A model generated the notes under the pieces. It searched no databases, was not told where the DNA came from, and worked only from the letters and a program-made list of their open reading frames with translations. A stretch of DNA of 64,000 nt. Source: Enterococcus pallens ATCC BAA-351 (GTDB lineage: Bacteria > Bacillota > Bacilli > Lactobacillales > Enterococcaceae). A program made the position numbers and the translations under genes. The number at the start of each line of letters is the position of its first letter. Position 1 is the stretch's first letter. Below, piece by piece: positions 1 to 7,754 of this stretch. The stretch covers positions 62,001 through 126,000 of the forward strand of contig NZ_ASWD01000001.1 in assembly GCF_000407485.1 (NCBI RefSeq). The letters run 5' to 3'.

Positions 1-61
1 GATCGATGCACGAGATTGACTTGTGTATTATGAATAAAAAAAATCCACTTCGTATAATTAG

Positions 62-187
62 GTTTCAAACTATATAATAAACAGCGGCTGCATCAAGACA
101 CAATGGGGTCTCGGCTACATGCTGGATATGGAGGTTTTACACAATCGATCGACTGTAGATCATTCAATTCTTTATCAAGCACAATAG
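62..187 (+). pseudogene. possible 3' remnant of a winged-helix response regulator
   Basis: An open frame with no start codon runs from an upstream stop (59-61) to TAG at 185-187. It contains Ile-Lys-Thr-Gln-Trp-Gly-Leu-Gly-Tyr, which resembles the wing hairpin near the C-terminus of OmpR-type regulators (usually IKTVWGxGY). Nothing resembling the rest of such a protein lies upstream within the window, so it is a fragment at best. The call rests on this one motif. Confidence 0.3.
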
Positions 188-192
188 ATTAG

Positions 193-226
193 AACGGCTA
201 TGCTTAAGTGTGCAGCCGTTTTTTTG
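193..226 (+). terminator. rho-independent terminator
   Basis: A 7-bp stem (193-199 AACGGCT with 214-220 AGCCGTT) is followed by a run of T to 225. It would end transcription coming from upstream of the window. Confidence 0.6.
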
Positions 227-338
227 TGTTGGAGGAATAATTGTTTGATCGTTCTTGATATAGAAAAAATTTTTCCTTTCTTTTGCGTATCTTTTCATGA
301 GCAGTTCGCTATGAACGACTCAAAAAAATCTAATGATT

Positions 339-367
339 TTGATCGCAAAAACTCACCATGCTATACT
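339..367 (+). promoter_or_regulatory. promoter of the Rpn-family gene
   Basis: TTGATC at 339-344 and TATACT at 362-367 are separated by 17 bp, 40 bp upstream of the Rpn start codon. This is a good vegetative sigma-A match. Confidence 0.55.
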
Positions 368-377
368 TAAGGTGACT

Positions 378-396
378 CTTTCGCGATCAGCGAAAG
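378..396 (+). promoter_or_regulatory. leader hairpin covering the Rpn ribosome site
   Basis: CTTTCGC (378-384) pairs with GCGAAAG (390-396) around a 5-base loop. The right arm contains most of the AAAGG ribosome-binding site used by the ATG at 407, so the folded leader should lower translation of the nuclease. Confidence 0.4.
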
Positions 397-406
397 GATG
401 GAACAC

Positions 407-655
407 ATGCAAAAATATACACCTACCAACGATCTGTTATTCCGCAAGATGCTAACGTCTAAGGATTCTGGTGTTATCCTAAAGGCTTTCGTCAAGGATA
501 TGCTGGGCAAAGAATTCAAAACACTGACACCCCGAGAAACTTATCACATTGACAGTTACAAGAAGACCCATGACACGATGAAAATTATGCGAACCGAAGT
601 AGATGTACTGGCGGTGGCTGAAGACGGCAGTCAGGTAACCATCGAAATGTTATGA
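407..655 (+). pseudogene. Rpn/PD-(D/E)XK nuclease family protein, N-terminal fragment (split by RIT element)
   Basis: This 82-residue fragment is the N-terminal part of a Rpn-family (PDDEXK_2, recombination-promoting nuclease or 'transposase') protein. It opens with MQKYTPTNDLLFRKML, typical of the family. It carries the first catalytic acid in the EVDVLA segment and reaches the start of the second catalytic motif (Ile-Glu-Met), where a mobile element interrupts the gene. The remaining Gln and C-terminal half resume at 4099. ATG 407 is preferred over ATG 398 because AAAGGATGG lies at normal spacing from 407 but abuts 398. Without excision of the element the fragment lacks the (D/E)xK/Q centre and should be inactive. 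Confidence 0.75.
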
Positions 656-676
656 AAAGTAAATAGTTATGTAAAG
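644..676 (+). repeat. left terminal inverted repeat of RIT element
   Basis: These 33 bases are the exact reverse complement of 4043-4075. The repeat includes a TTATGAAAAG core and a second TTATGTAAAG core, probably recombinase sub-sites. Its outer GAAATG coincides with the Glu-Met codons of the host gene. Inside it, a second inverted copy of the core (716-731) makes an additional stem-loop. Confidence 0.85.
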
Positions 677-731
677 AACATCAAAATAGTGCCCGTAGAT
701 CAACTATCGTGATGCTCTTTACTTTACATAA

Positions 732-1736
732 CTAAAGTGAAGTTTTCAACCATTCAACCAATTCTGATTTTTTTTCGTCCGTATACTTTGTATCAGAATG
801 AACTTCTGAATAGTTTTTTTCCAATATCCTTCGCTTTATTTCTGGGTTTACCCTTGCATAAATTTCTGTCGTATTCACTGAGGCATGTCCTAATAAATCT
901 CGGATATAAATCAAATTAACCCCAGCTTCCAACAAATGCATGGCTTTACTATGCCTCAAACTATGGTTGGAAATTTTTTTGAGAAATAAGTGTGGATTCT
1001 CCTGTCGAGCTTTTTGGATATTTTTATCCAATATATACTGGACGCCTGCTCGGGTCAATTTCTTATTTACATTATTTCGAAAGACGTATTGTTCTGAAGA
1101 AATATTCAGATTTTGATCTTTAAGGTATTCCCTCAGTAAGTCACGGACTTCTAATGAAAAAGGTATTTGACGATATTTAGCGCCTTTTCCAAGAACCTCC
1201 ACTGAAGGTGGCGAAGAAAAGCGAATATTACATATTTGGGTCTCAATTATCTCTTGAACGCGACAGCCTGTATCATACATAAAGGATAATAACGCCTTTT
1301 CTCTGCGCCCCTTTTTAGTAGTATTATCAGGCATAGATAAAAGTATTTTTAACTCTTTTATTGTTAAATATGCTATTTGTTGAGTGATCTTTTTTTTGCT
1401 AGGAATGTCTGTTATTCTTTCCCATTGACTCAAAAAGGCAAACTCTTTTCGTTTTAAATAATTCGCAAAACTTTTTAAGCAACCTAAGCGTTGATTTCTT
1501 GTATTGATACTATTTCCACGATTTTCTTCTAAATAGTTGAGGAACCTTTCAACGATTGCTTCATTAAAATCTTCTAGCTTTATGTTGTCAGAAGTAATTC
1601 TTTCGTGCGTTGCTAAATAGTCAAAAAAGAGCACGAAAGTGTCTCGATAAGATTCAATAGTCTTTTTTGAGCAACCTAAGAATTTAGTTAAATAACTTGA
1701 AAAATAATTCATCACATAAAATGAAAAGCCATGCAT
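732..1736 (-). CDS. RIT tyrosine recombinase C
   Basis: This 334-residue site-specific tyrosine recombinase is the third gene of the RIT trio. It has an N-terminal SAM-like core-binding domain (about 8-105) and a C-terminal catalytic domain. The catalytic set is intact: Arg in the TGCRVQE segment, HSLRHS at 258-263 (Arg261), His284 in LLGHAS, and nucleophile Tyr293 in TTEIYAR. The start codon lies one base after the stop of the preceding gene, so the two are translationally coupled. It should act with the other two recombinases in moving the element, but the division of labour cannot be read from the sequence. Confidence 0.88.
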   Translation of the reverse strand: MHGFSFYVMNYFSSYLTKFLGCSKKTIESYRDTFVLFFDYLATHERITSDNIKLEDFNEAIVERFLNYLEENRGNSINTRNQRLGCLKSFANYLKRKEFAFLSQWERITDIPSKKKITQQIAYLTIKELKILLSMPDNTTKKGRREKALLSFMYDTGCRVQEIIETQICNIRFSSPPSVEVLGKGAKYRQIPFSLEVRDLLREYLKDQNLNISSEQYVFRNNVNKKLTRAGVQYILDKNIQKARQENPHLFLKKISNHSLRHSKAMHLLEAGVNLIYIRDLLGHASVNTTEIYARVNPEIKRRILEKNYSEVHSDTKYTDEKKSELVEWLKTSL

Positions 1737-1737
1737 G

Positions 1738-2721
1738 TCAATCTTCCTCTCCTTGATAGAACAAGTTACCGATATACTTTTTCACTTTTGTGCTCACATT
1801 TTTATGTTGCTGAACGGTTAGTCGTAAATAGTTTTCAGTTTGAGTCAGGTGTTCATGTCCTAAATAAACAGACAATAAAGGAAGTGCGGCATAAAGATCA
1901 ATTCCTTCTTTTTCTGCCTTTTCAAGCGCATGAATGGCAAACGTATGACGTAAGTCATGAATTCGAGGTAAATTACCGCCCTGTCGATATGGAATGTAAG
2001 AGTCTACTAGTAGTTTCCTATATCTACGATATAGAGACCCTATAGAATAATGTTCGTCATAAGAATTCGGGTGATGAAAAATGAATTGGTTAGGTTCTAA
2101 GTGGGAACTGTAAGAGGTCATATAGCTTTGTAATTGTGCATGCACACTATCAGATAATGGAATGATTCGACTTATATGATTTTTAGAATCAATGATTTCA
2201 ATAATCCCTTGATCCACTTTACAATGTTTTTTCCGTAAATGCAGTCCTTCGGAGCGACGCAGACCACAAGAGTAGTACAAAATGAATAATAAGGTAAACG
2301 CATCATTTGAATAATCCTTTTGATTGACGATCTTTTTTAGATTATCAAATAGACGGATAATCTCCTCGTGAGTAAAAATGTAAGGGACAAAAGAGCTTTT
2401 CAGGTATCTCGGTTCAAATGGATCAATATAAATATTTGGATAACCCATGTCAGTTAATATATGACAAATATCACAGAGTACTTTGATTCGCATGTTATGG
2501 TAGACTTTTCCTTCATTGTCAGTTTGTTCGCACCATTTCTCATACATTTCCTGTGTAATAATTGGTTTCGTTGGTTTAAACTGACTGAGAAATTTTGCAA
2601 TTCGTCTATAAAAACCAACATAGCAGTCGCCATAATCATAACCTATTCCTCGTTTGTATTGAATAACACGCTCAAATGGTTCGTTGTAAGGTTCGGCGAA
2701 CTTATAATTATAAAAAGACAT
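1738..2721 (-). CDS. RIT tyrosine recombinase B
   Basis: This 327-residue tyrosine recombinase is the middle gene of the trio. Catalytic residues are visible: Arg in CGLRRSEG, HDLRHT at 255-260 (Arg258), His289 in YLGHEH, and Tyr298 in TENYLRL. The start overlaps the last 14 bases of recombinase A and has GGAGG six bases upstream inside that gene, which shows coupled translation. The N-terminal domain is shorter than that of recombinase A. The catalytic site appears complete, so it is probably functional. Confidence 0.88.
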   Translation of the reverse strand: MSFYNYKFAEPYNEPFERVIQYKRGIGYDYGDCYVGFYRRIAKFLSQFKPTKPIITQEMYEKWCEQTDNEGKVYHNMRIKVLCDICHILTDMGYPNIYIDPFEPRYLKSSFVPYIFTHEEIIRLFDNLKKIVNQKDYSNDAFTLLFILYYSCGLRRSEGLHLRKKHCKVDQGIIEIIDSKNHISRIIPLSDSVHAQLQSYMTSYSSHLEPNQFIFHHPNSYDEHYSIGSLYRRYRKLLVDSYIPYRQGGNLPRIHDLRHTFAIHALEKAEKEGIDLYAALPLLSVYLGHEHLTQTENYLRLTVQQHKNVSTKVKKYIGNLFYQGEED

Positions 2722-3931
2722 AAGGCACCTCCAAAGAAAATTCTCTTAATTTGGTTTCGTCAATGGTCAGATATTTCTCTGTCGATCTTATTTGCTTGTG
2801 TCCTAGAACATTAGAAATTGCGCTAATTGGAACTGACTCCTGCATCAAATTTGTCGCAAGTGAATGTCTCATGGCATGGGCCCCCGCATGCTTACCAGTA
2901 ATATCAATTTCTGCTCTTAGAAAGACTCGTTTAACGATAGAAGAAATTCCACCAATAGAAAATTTGTGATAGGGAGCACAGCTAATTAAAAAAATATGAT
3001 CCAAGTCCTCATTGACCGCTTTTCTGCTGTTCTTAATGTAATCTAACAAGGCAAATTTCATTTCGGGCAATAATGGAAGTGTCAGAGGTTCGCCGCTTTT
3101 CTTTTGCCTGATAAAGAAAACATCGTTTTCCCAATCAAGTTGCGCAAACGTCATCTCTAATAAATCAGATGCACGTATTCCAGTATAATAAAGAGTTGTA
3201 ATAACTGCCATTTCAAGTTTACCTTGAACAGAGTTTATATCGATAACATCAAATGCTTTTCTCATATCTTCTTTACTATAATAAGATAATATAGATAATC
3301 TCTGACTAGAATGGATAACTGGAAAGATAGAATACCCAGAAAACGGGCAAATTTGTTTATCAAACATCCAATCAATTGCTTGTCTAAGATTTCCACGATG
3401 TAAATCCTTAGTATTTGGAGAGCTTTCTAAACTATTGATGAATTGATGGACAAGTGTAGTAGATAGTTCTCTAAATGAATAGACCCGGTTTTTATCTAAA
3501 AAAAGAAGGAATTTTCCCATTGTCCATAACTTATTTTTTTTTGCTTGCTTCTGACAAGTGATTAAATTATCTACGAAATCTTTGTATTCTAAATAAAAAT
3601 CTAAAAATGCAGTAGGGATATTTGTATAAGCCGTGTTGTGATGTCTTAATAAGTAATTTCCAGTGTGATAAAATTCAAACAGTAAAAGTACGGGGCGGCG
3701 AAGAGTAAATTGTAATTGGCAGTTAGGGGCATCTAAATCAAAGTCGAAGGATTCTTTAAAAAAATTTCGAGCTTCATTAGAGTTCACCTTCTGAATATTT
3801 CTCTTAACACAGAAAGTTTCAAAAGTATGACCAATCCATAAAAAATGATCCAGTGTATTGTCGGAATATCCATCGCCTTTCATTTTTTTGATAAGTTGAT
3901 TCATAGTAGGAACAATCTGATCGGTATCCAT
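2708..3931 (-). CDS. RIT tyrosine recombinase A
   Basis: This 407-residue tyrosine recombinase is the promoter-proximal gene of the trio. The start at 3931 is chosen because AAGGAGG sits seven bases upstream. A longer reading frame back to 4042 would run into the terminal repeat and has no comparable ribosome site. Catalytic residues by eye are Arg253 (TGIRAS), HAMRHS at 352-357 (Arg355), His378 (LGHKQ) and Tyr387 (TEKYL). The first 220 residues form a long DNA-binding region not shared with the other two recombinases. Its promoter should lie between 3931 and the right inverted repeat. Confidence 0.87.
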   Translation of the reverse strand: MDTDQIVPTMNQLIKKMKGDGYSDNTLDHFLWIGHTFETFCVKRNIQKVNSNEARNFFKESFDFDLDAPNCQLQFTLRRPVLLLFEFYHTGNYLLRHHNTAYTNIPTAFLDFYLEYKDFVDNLITCQKQAKKNKLWTMGKFLLFLDKNRVYSFRELSTTLVHQFINSLESSPNTKDLHRGNLRQAIDWMFDKQICPFSGYSIFPVIHSSQRLSILSYYSKEDMRKAFDVIDINSVQGKLEMAVITTLYYTGIRASDLLEMTFAQLDWENDVFFIRQKKSGEPLTLPLLPEMKFALLDYIKNSRKAVNEDLDHIFLISCAPYHKFSIGGISSIVKRVFLRAEIDITGKHAGAHAMRHSLATNLMQESVPISAISNVLGHKQIRSTEKYLTIDETKLREFSLEVPYVFL

Positions 3932-4042
3932 GTAAAAACCTCCTTTTCTTTTATTTGGATACAAATCAACTGTACCACCATCTTTCATTATGTGAAGAAA
4001 AAAAGTGAATAGACATTGACAAATCAACGTCTGTTCACTCAA

Positions 4043-4075
4043 CTTTACATAACTATTTACTTTTCATAACATTTC
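4043..4075 (-). repeat. right terminal inverted repeat of RIT element
   Basis: This is the exact 33-base reverse complement of 644-676, adjoining a 22-base near-palindrome (4075-4096). That palindrome contains another TTATGTAAAG core. Confidence 0.85.
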
Positions 4076-4096
4076 TTATGTAAAGCTTTGCATAAG
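4075..4096. repeat. near-palindrome at right end of RIT element
   Basis: CTTATG and CATAAG arms flank AAAGCTTT with one mismatched pair. It repeats the recombinase core seen in the terminal repeats and has no counterpart at the left end, which makes the element ends asymmetric. Confidence 0.55.
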
Positions 4097-4098
4097 AG

Positions 4099-4734
4099 AT
4101 GCAGGTGCAACCCCACGAGTTTTTTGAAGAACGTGCCTTGTTTTATTTAGTGAAAGCCTACATTTCTCCATATGGCGATGAGGAAGCCGAAGACTATATC
4201 GAAAACAACAACTTTTCTGGATTATGTCCTACCTACGGCATTAATATAGTAGATTTTCACTTATTTGATCCAGACGAAGAAGCACTTCAAAGCTTTAGTC
4301 TTCGCAATGACAAGAACGCTCGTCTCTATTTAGGAAGGAAGCAGCAACCCTTACTGTCCCTCTGCTTTTTTAGTCTAAAGAACAAAAATGTTGAACCGAA
4401 CAGTCCCTTGGCTCATTGGCAATATTTTTTCAAAACAGGTGAAGTAACCGAGAATGCACCAGACTATATCAAAGCAGCAAAGAAACGAATTGATTTTTAC
4501 CAACTCGATGAGGAGGAAAAGAAAATGATTATGAGAATCGATAAGGCCAAAGCAATAAAGAAAGCCGAAATAGATTATGCACACAATAAAGGAAGGACAA
4601 TTGGAGAAAATGAAAAGGCGCTGGAAATCGCAGCAAATTTCTTAAAAATGGGTATGACACCAGAACAAGTGGCTGAAGGAACCGGACTGAGTATTGAACA
4701 GATTAACGAGTTGAAGGAGAACAAAGCTGACTGA
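4099..4734 (+). pseudogene. Rpn-family nuclease, C-terminal fragment with internal start
   Basis: This is the rest of the split Rpn-family gene, 211 residues. It begins Met-Gln-Val-Gln, completing the Glu-x-Gln motif broken at 655, and continues through the family's conserved RALFYL and YGINIVDFHLF segments. The last part is a charged helical tail ending IEQINELKENKAD. At codon 143 (4525) an in-frame ATG is preceded by AGGAGG (4511-4516) with an 8-base spacer, so a separate 69-residue C-terminal protein could be made. No ribosome site is seen for the ATG at 4099, so the upstream part is probably not translated while the element is present. Confidence 0.72.
4525..4734 (+). CDS. putative RpnS-like small protein, copy 1 (internal start)
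   Basis: This 69-residue product starts MIMRIDKAKAIKKAE from a strong internal ribosome site (AGGAGG at 4511-4516, 8-base spacer) inside the Rpn 3' end. E. coli Rpn genes are reported to express a C-terminal 'RpnS' protein from an internal start that blocks the nuclease. By analogy this would be an antitoxin. The ribosome site is seen directly. The function is inference. Confidence 0.5.
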   Translation: MIMRIDKAKAIKKAEIDYAHNKGRTIGENEKALEIAANFLKMGMTPEQVAEGTGLSIEQINELKENKAD

Positions 4735-5009
4735 TCTTGATCATTGTTAGTGCAAGTTTTTCCGGGTAGATTTGCCGAAGGAAAAGCACTGGAGAGGGAT
4801 CGGTGCTATGCCCTCTCGTATTTATTTGGCAAGGAACCAGCAAACTTCACTAATCTTCTGTTTCCAAGTCTGATGAACAAGAACATCGTCTCCTATCTCA
4901 TTGGCAATATTTTTTCAAAACAGGCGAAGTAACCGAAAACGCACCAGAGTATATCAAAGCAGCAAAGAAACGAATCGATTTTTATCAACTCGATGAGGAG
5001 GAAAAGAAA

Positions 5010-5231
5010 ATGATTATGCGAATTGATAAGGCCAAAGCAATAAAGAAAGCTGAAATAGATTATGCACGTAAGGAAGGGATGGAGAAAGGAGAGCTGAAAG
5101 GAAAGATGGAAGAAAAGTTGGAAGTTGCAGCAAACTGCTTGAAATTGGACATGGCACCAGAACAAATTGTTCAAATAACTGGATTAAGTATTGAACAGAT
5201 CAACGAGTTGAAGGAGAACAAAGCTGACTGA
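5010..5231 (+). CDS. putative RpnS-like small protein, copy 2
   Basis: This 73-residue charged, mostly helical protein is a duplicate of the C-terminal tail of the Rpn-family gene. It starts MIMRIDKAKAIKKAE and ends IEQINELKENKAD like copy 1, but its central part (about residues 20-45) differs. AGGAGG (4996-5001) lies 8 bases upstream of the ATG, exactly as in copies 1 and 3. The frame upstream is degenerate, so only this short product can be made. It has no catalytic residues. It may be a spare antitoxin of the RpnS type or a decaying duplicate. The intact ribosome site favours expression. Confidence 0.6.
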   Translation: MIMRIDKAKAIKKAEIDYARKEGMEKGELKGKMEEKLEVAANCLKLDMAPEQIVQITGLSIEQINELKENKAD

Positions 5232-5506
5232 TCTCAATCGTTATTAGCGCAATTTTGATGCACAGATTTGCTGGAGGAAAGGCACTGGAGAGGGATCGGT
5301 GCTAAGCCCTCTCGTATTTATTTGGCAAGGAACCAGCAAACTTCACGAATCCTCTGCTTTTTTAGTCTGAAGAACAAGAGCATCGTCTCCTATATAATTA
5401 ACAATATTTTTTCAAAACAGGCGAAGTGACCGAGAATGGACCAGACTATATCAAAATAGCAAAGAAACGAATTGATTTTTACTAACTCGATGAGGAGGAA
5501 AAGAAG

Positions 5507-5695
5507 ATGATTATGCGAATCGATAAGGCCAAGGCTATAAAGAAAGCCGAAATAGATTATGCATACAAGGAAGGTGAAAATAAAAAGGCACTGGAAATTG
5601 CAGCAAATCTCTTAAAAATGGGCATGAAACCAGAAGAAATTGCTGAATTAACCGAATTAAGTATTGAACAGATTAACAGGTTGAAGGAAGAATAA
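5507..5695 (+). CDS. putative RpnS-like small protein, copy 3
   Basis: This 62-residue third copy of the Rpn C-terminal tail has AGGAGG at 5493-5498 and an 8-base spacer. The codon that reads Gln in copy 1 just upstream (FYQLDEEE) is TAA here (FY-stop), so translation cannot enter from upstream. The short frame itself is open to the end. Its central region differs from copies 1 and 2 while the first 19 residues and the SIEQIN segment are kept. The function is unproven. Confidence 0.58.
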   Translation: MIMRIDKAKAIKKAEIDYAYKEGENKKALEIAANLLKMGMKPEEIAELTELSIEQINRLKEE

Positions 5696-5722
5696 GGCTG
5701 ATGGATTAAAAAATACCGACTT

Positions 5723-5762
5723 CCAAAAGTTAGACTGAAAACCTAACCTTTGGATTTTTTTT
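5723..5762 (+). terminator. terminator after the Rpn array
   Basis: An 11-bp stem with one mismatch (5723-5733 with 5743-5753) is followed by eight T residues. Confidence 0.65.
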
Positions 5763-5794
5763 GTTAAGGATAATGTTGAATCAAGATAAAAATG

Positions 5795-5830
5795 CGCTCA
5801 AGAGAAAAAGAATTCTCTTGAGCGTGTTTT
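5795..5830. terminator. second, probably bidirectional terminator
   Basis: A perfect 12-bp stem (5795-5806 with 5813-5824) is flanked by short A and T runs. It separates the Rpn array from the integrase region. Confidence 0.5.
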
Positions 5831-6298
5831 AGTATATCTATTGATTATTTAACGCTTTCAAGGGTTTCGAAATCTTTAACAAGCTTTTAAGTTAAAATAT
5901 CAAAAAAAATACTTACCGAGTTCCTTACAGATTTCCTATAGGTTCTTGATAAAAAAATACTAAATTGGTATATTAATTTTTGATGAAAAAAATTAAATTA
6001 AGGTGAGAATAAACAAATGGAAGGGGTGTGAGTTTATTTCCTGGTTTTAAGTAGACCAAGCTATACAAAGTACGTTAATTATGAGTTTTTTTCATTTATA
6101 GAATCTTAACAGGCTTAATTATAGATGAGGAAGCAAGAATACGCAATATCTTTTAAAAAAAATAATTAAAATAATTTCTTAGACAAGTTTCCTTACTATC
6201 CAAATTCGGTGTTTATTTAAGAAAATACAAGAAAAATGAGTGCTCTATTTGCCGTCAAAAAAATCGTCACATTCATGAAACAGAAAGGGAAATGTAGT
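5831..6298. other. AT-rich intergenic region upstream of the integrase
   Basis: No gene-like frame is supported. A sigma-A-like promoter (TTGATA 5946-5951, 17-bp spacer, TATATT 5969-5974) points toward the integrase with a leader of about 320 bases. A five-codon frame (MEGV) near 6017 is probably chance. Confidence 0.4.
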
Positions 6299-7405
6299 AT
6301 GCGTAGAGGAGAAAATATTTATCGTCGCAAAGACAAACGTTGGGAGGGGCGCTATCCAAAAGGTAAAAAAGCAAATGGAAAGACCAAGTATGGGTCGGTT
6401 TATGGGAAGACTTTGAAGGAAGTGCGTGAAAAGCTTTATCCTTTAAAACTAAATTATCAGCTTATTCAAAATAGTAAAGGAAAAACAGCGATCAGTTTCA
6501 ATGAATGGGCATTTCTGTGGCTGCAGGAGATACAATCTGATGTTAAACAGTCTACCTACGCCAATTATGAGCATAAGTTAACCCATTACGTACTGAACAT
6601 TCTTGGGGAATACGGATTAAATGAGCTAGATGAAGAAGCGGCAGAAATCCTCTTAAAGGACTTGGAAAAGCGTGCGTTAAAGCCTTCGACAATTCATGCT
6701 GTTTTTCGTATTACTAAACAGTGTATCAATCGGGCGATACGAAAGAAAATGATCAAGGAGAACCCCTTTGTTTTAGTACGGTTGCCTAAGCTAGTGAAAA
6801 ATAGAAATCAGGCGCTTACAAAGCAGGAACAAAAACGTTTAGAGACCGCCGCTTTATCGGGAAGAAAAGGTCAAGGGCTCCCAACTTTGCTGGCGCTGCA
6901 TGCTGGACTAAGAATTGGCGAGATTTCGGCACTTACCTGGGAAGATATTGATTTTGAGAACAATCTGATTCATGTTCATTCAACCGTTCAGCGAATCATT
7001 GGTCTGTTTAATGGAAAGAAAACGGAATTGATTTATACCAGTTCGAAAACCGCCTCATCGACTAGATCCATCCCGATGAGTCAGATGTTAAAGCGTGCTT
7101 TGCTAGAGCAAAAGCAGCGGGCAAAGGGTAAATTTGTTCTTACCGATAATGAACAGCCCGTAGAGCCTAGGTTGATAACCTACCATTTTCATCGGATTCG
7201 AGAAAAGGCCAAACTAGCTAAAATTCATTTCCATCAGCTGAGACATACTTTTGCGACTCGCTGTCTTGAAAGCAAAGGCGATATTATGAGTGTTAGTGCC
7301 TTGATGGGGCATAGCTCGACTCAGATGACCTTGGATACTTATGCTGCAGCATTGATGGAGCAACGTTTCATTGTTGTAGATCAAATGGAAAAAGCGATCA
7401 GATAA
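6299..7405 (+). CDS. tyrosine integrase
   Basis: This 368-residue phage/ICE-type tyrosine integrase starts at 6299 (MRRGENIYRRKD), with AAAGGGA about nine bases upstream. An N-terminal arm-binding (AP2-like) domain of WEGRYPKGK and YGSVYGKTLKEVREKL type is followed by a core-binding domain (about 70-160) and the catalytic domain. Arg is in AGLRIGEIS, HQLRHT is at 312-317 (Arg315), His338 is in MGHSST, and Tyr348 is in LDTYAA. It is unrelated to the three RIT recombinases. No excisionase or phage gene is adjacent, so it is either the relic of an island or a resident integrase beside the fibre locus. Confidence 0.88.
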   Translation: MRRGENIYRRKDKRWEGRYPKGKKANGKTKYGSVYGKTLKEVREKLYPLKLNYQLIQNSKGKTAISFNEWAFLWLQEIQSDVKQSTYANYEHKLTHYVLNILGEYGLNELDEEAAEILLKDLEKRALKPSTIHAVFRITKQCINRAIRKKMIKENPFVLVRLPKLVKNRNQALTKQEQKRLETAALSGRKGQGLPTLLALHAGLRIGEISALTWEDIDFENNLIHVHSTVQRIIGLFNGKKTELIYTSSKTASSTRSIPMSQMLKRALLEQKQRAKGKFVLTDNEQPVEPRLITYHFHRIREKAKLAKIHFHQLRHTFATRCLESKGDIMSVSALMGHSSTQMTLDTYAAALMEQRFIVVDQMEKAIR

Positions 7406-7754
7406 ATCGTTTTCAAAAAAAGACATTTCTTTTTTTGGGGTGGTTTTTTTTACTTTTTTTGAAGTAAGCGATTTCTCCGGAACTATTATCCATTTTACTC
7501 ACAAATATACTGAGTGCTAAAAAGGATAATAATTTTGGAGCGATGCAGATTCTTTTATTAATTTTTATGCCGTCACATACCGTCAATGACAACTCTTTTT
7601 TTGTTATCTAGACAACCATTCCGCCCGCATTTCTTAGTCTACTTAAGACTAAGAAAAGTGAGTGGCTTTTTTGCGCTCTTTCAAAGTATAGAGGAAATTA
7701 AAGGAATTATCAAAAATTAGTATTTGATAGCTAGTGAATAAAGGAGGAAGCAGC
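7406..7754. other. intergenic leader of the fibre locus
   Basis: No gene is supported. The interval holds the inverted repeat at 7485-7530, a perfect 8-bp hairpin at 7633-7653 (CTTAGTCT/AGACTAAG), and the ribosome site AAAGGAGG just before 7755. The hairpin may be an operator or an attenuator for the long operon. Confidence 0.4.
7485..7530. repeat. imperfect inverted repeat downstream of integrase
   Basis: ATTATCC at 7485-7491 and GGATAAT at 7524-7530 begin an imperfect dyad that continues through TTTTA and CTCA elements. It could be a recombination site for the adjacent integrase or a weak terminator. No second copy was found by eye. Confidence 0.35.

Larger units (their letters stand above)
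650..4098 (-). mobile_element. RIT (recombinase-in-trio) element inserted in the Rpn gene
   Basis: Three overlapping or abutting tyrosine recombinase genes on the minus strand fill almost the whole 3.4-kb insert, bounded by perfect 33-bp inverted repeats. No cargo gene is present. The host gene reads ...Ile-Glu-Met before the insert and Met-Gln-Val-Gln... after it, so one ATG is shared or duplicated at the junctions. The right end extends about 23 bases beyond its inverted repeat as a near-palindrome, whereas the left end has no equivalent. The three-recombinase layout matches published RIT elements. The exact ends are inferred from host-gene continuity. Confidence 0.8.
4418..5700 (+). repeat. 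three tandem copies of the Rpn 3' end
   Basis: The segment beginning CAATATTTTTTCAAAACAGG occurs at 4420, 4905 and 5402, giving spacings of 485 and 497 bases. Each copy runs through the internal ribosome site to the gene's stop. Copies 2 and 3 are also preceded by matching degenerate upstream sequence (about 4740-4870 and 5235-5360). The homology is interrupted by substitutions and stop codons upstream of the internal ATG but not downstream of it. Confidence 0.85.

Noticed and set aside
1731-2045. 104-codon plus-strand frame
   Set aside because: Lies antisense within the middle RIT recombinase, has no ribosome site, and shows no recognisable protein character.
4744-4932. 62-codon frame between Rpn repeat copies
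   Set aside because: It is degenerate nuclease-gene sequence read partly in a shifted frame, with no ribosome site. The repeat explains it.
4418-5700. CRISPR array
   Set aside because: The repeats are about 300 bases long with coding content and only three copies, so this is a tandem gene duplication.
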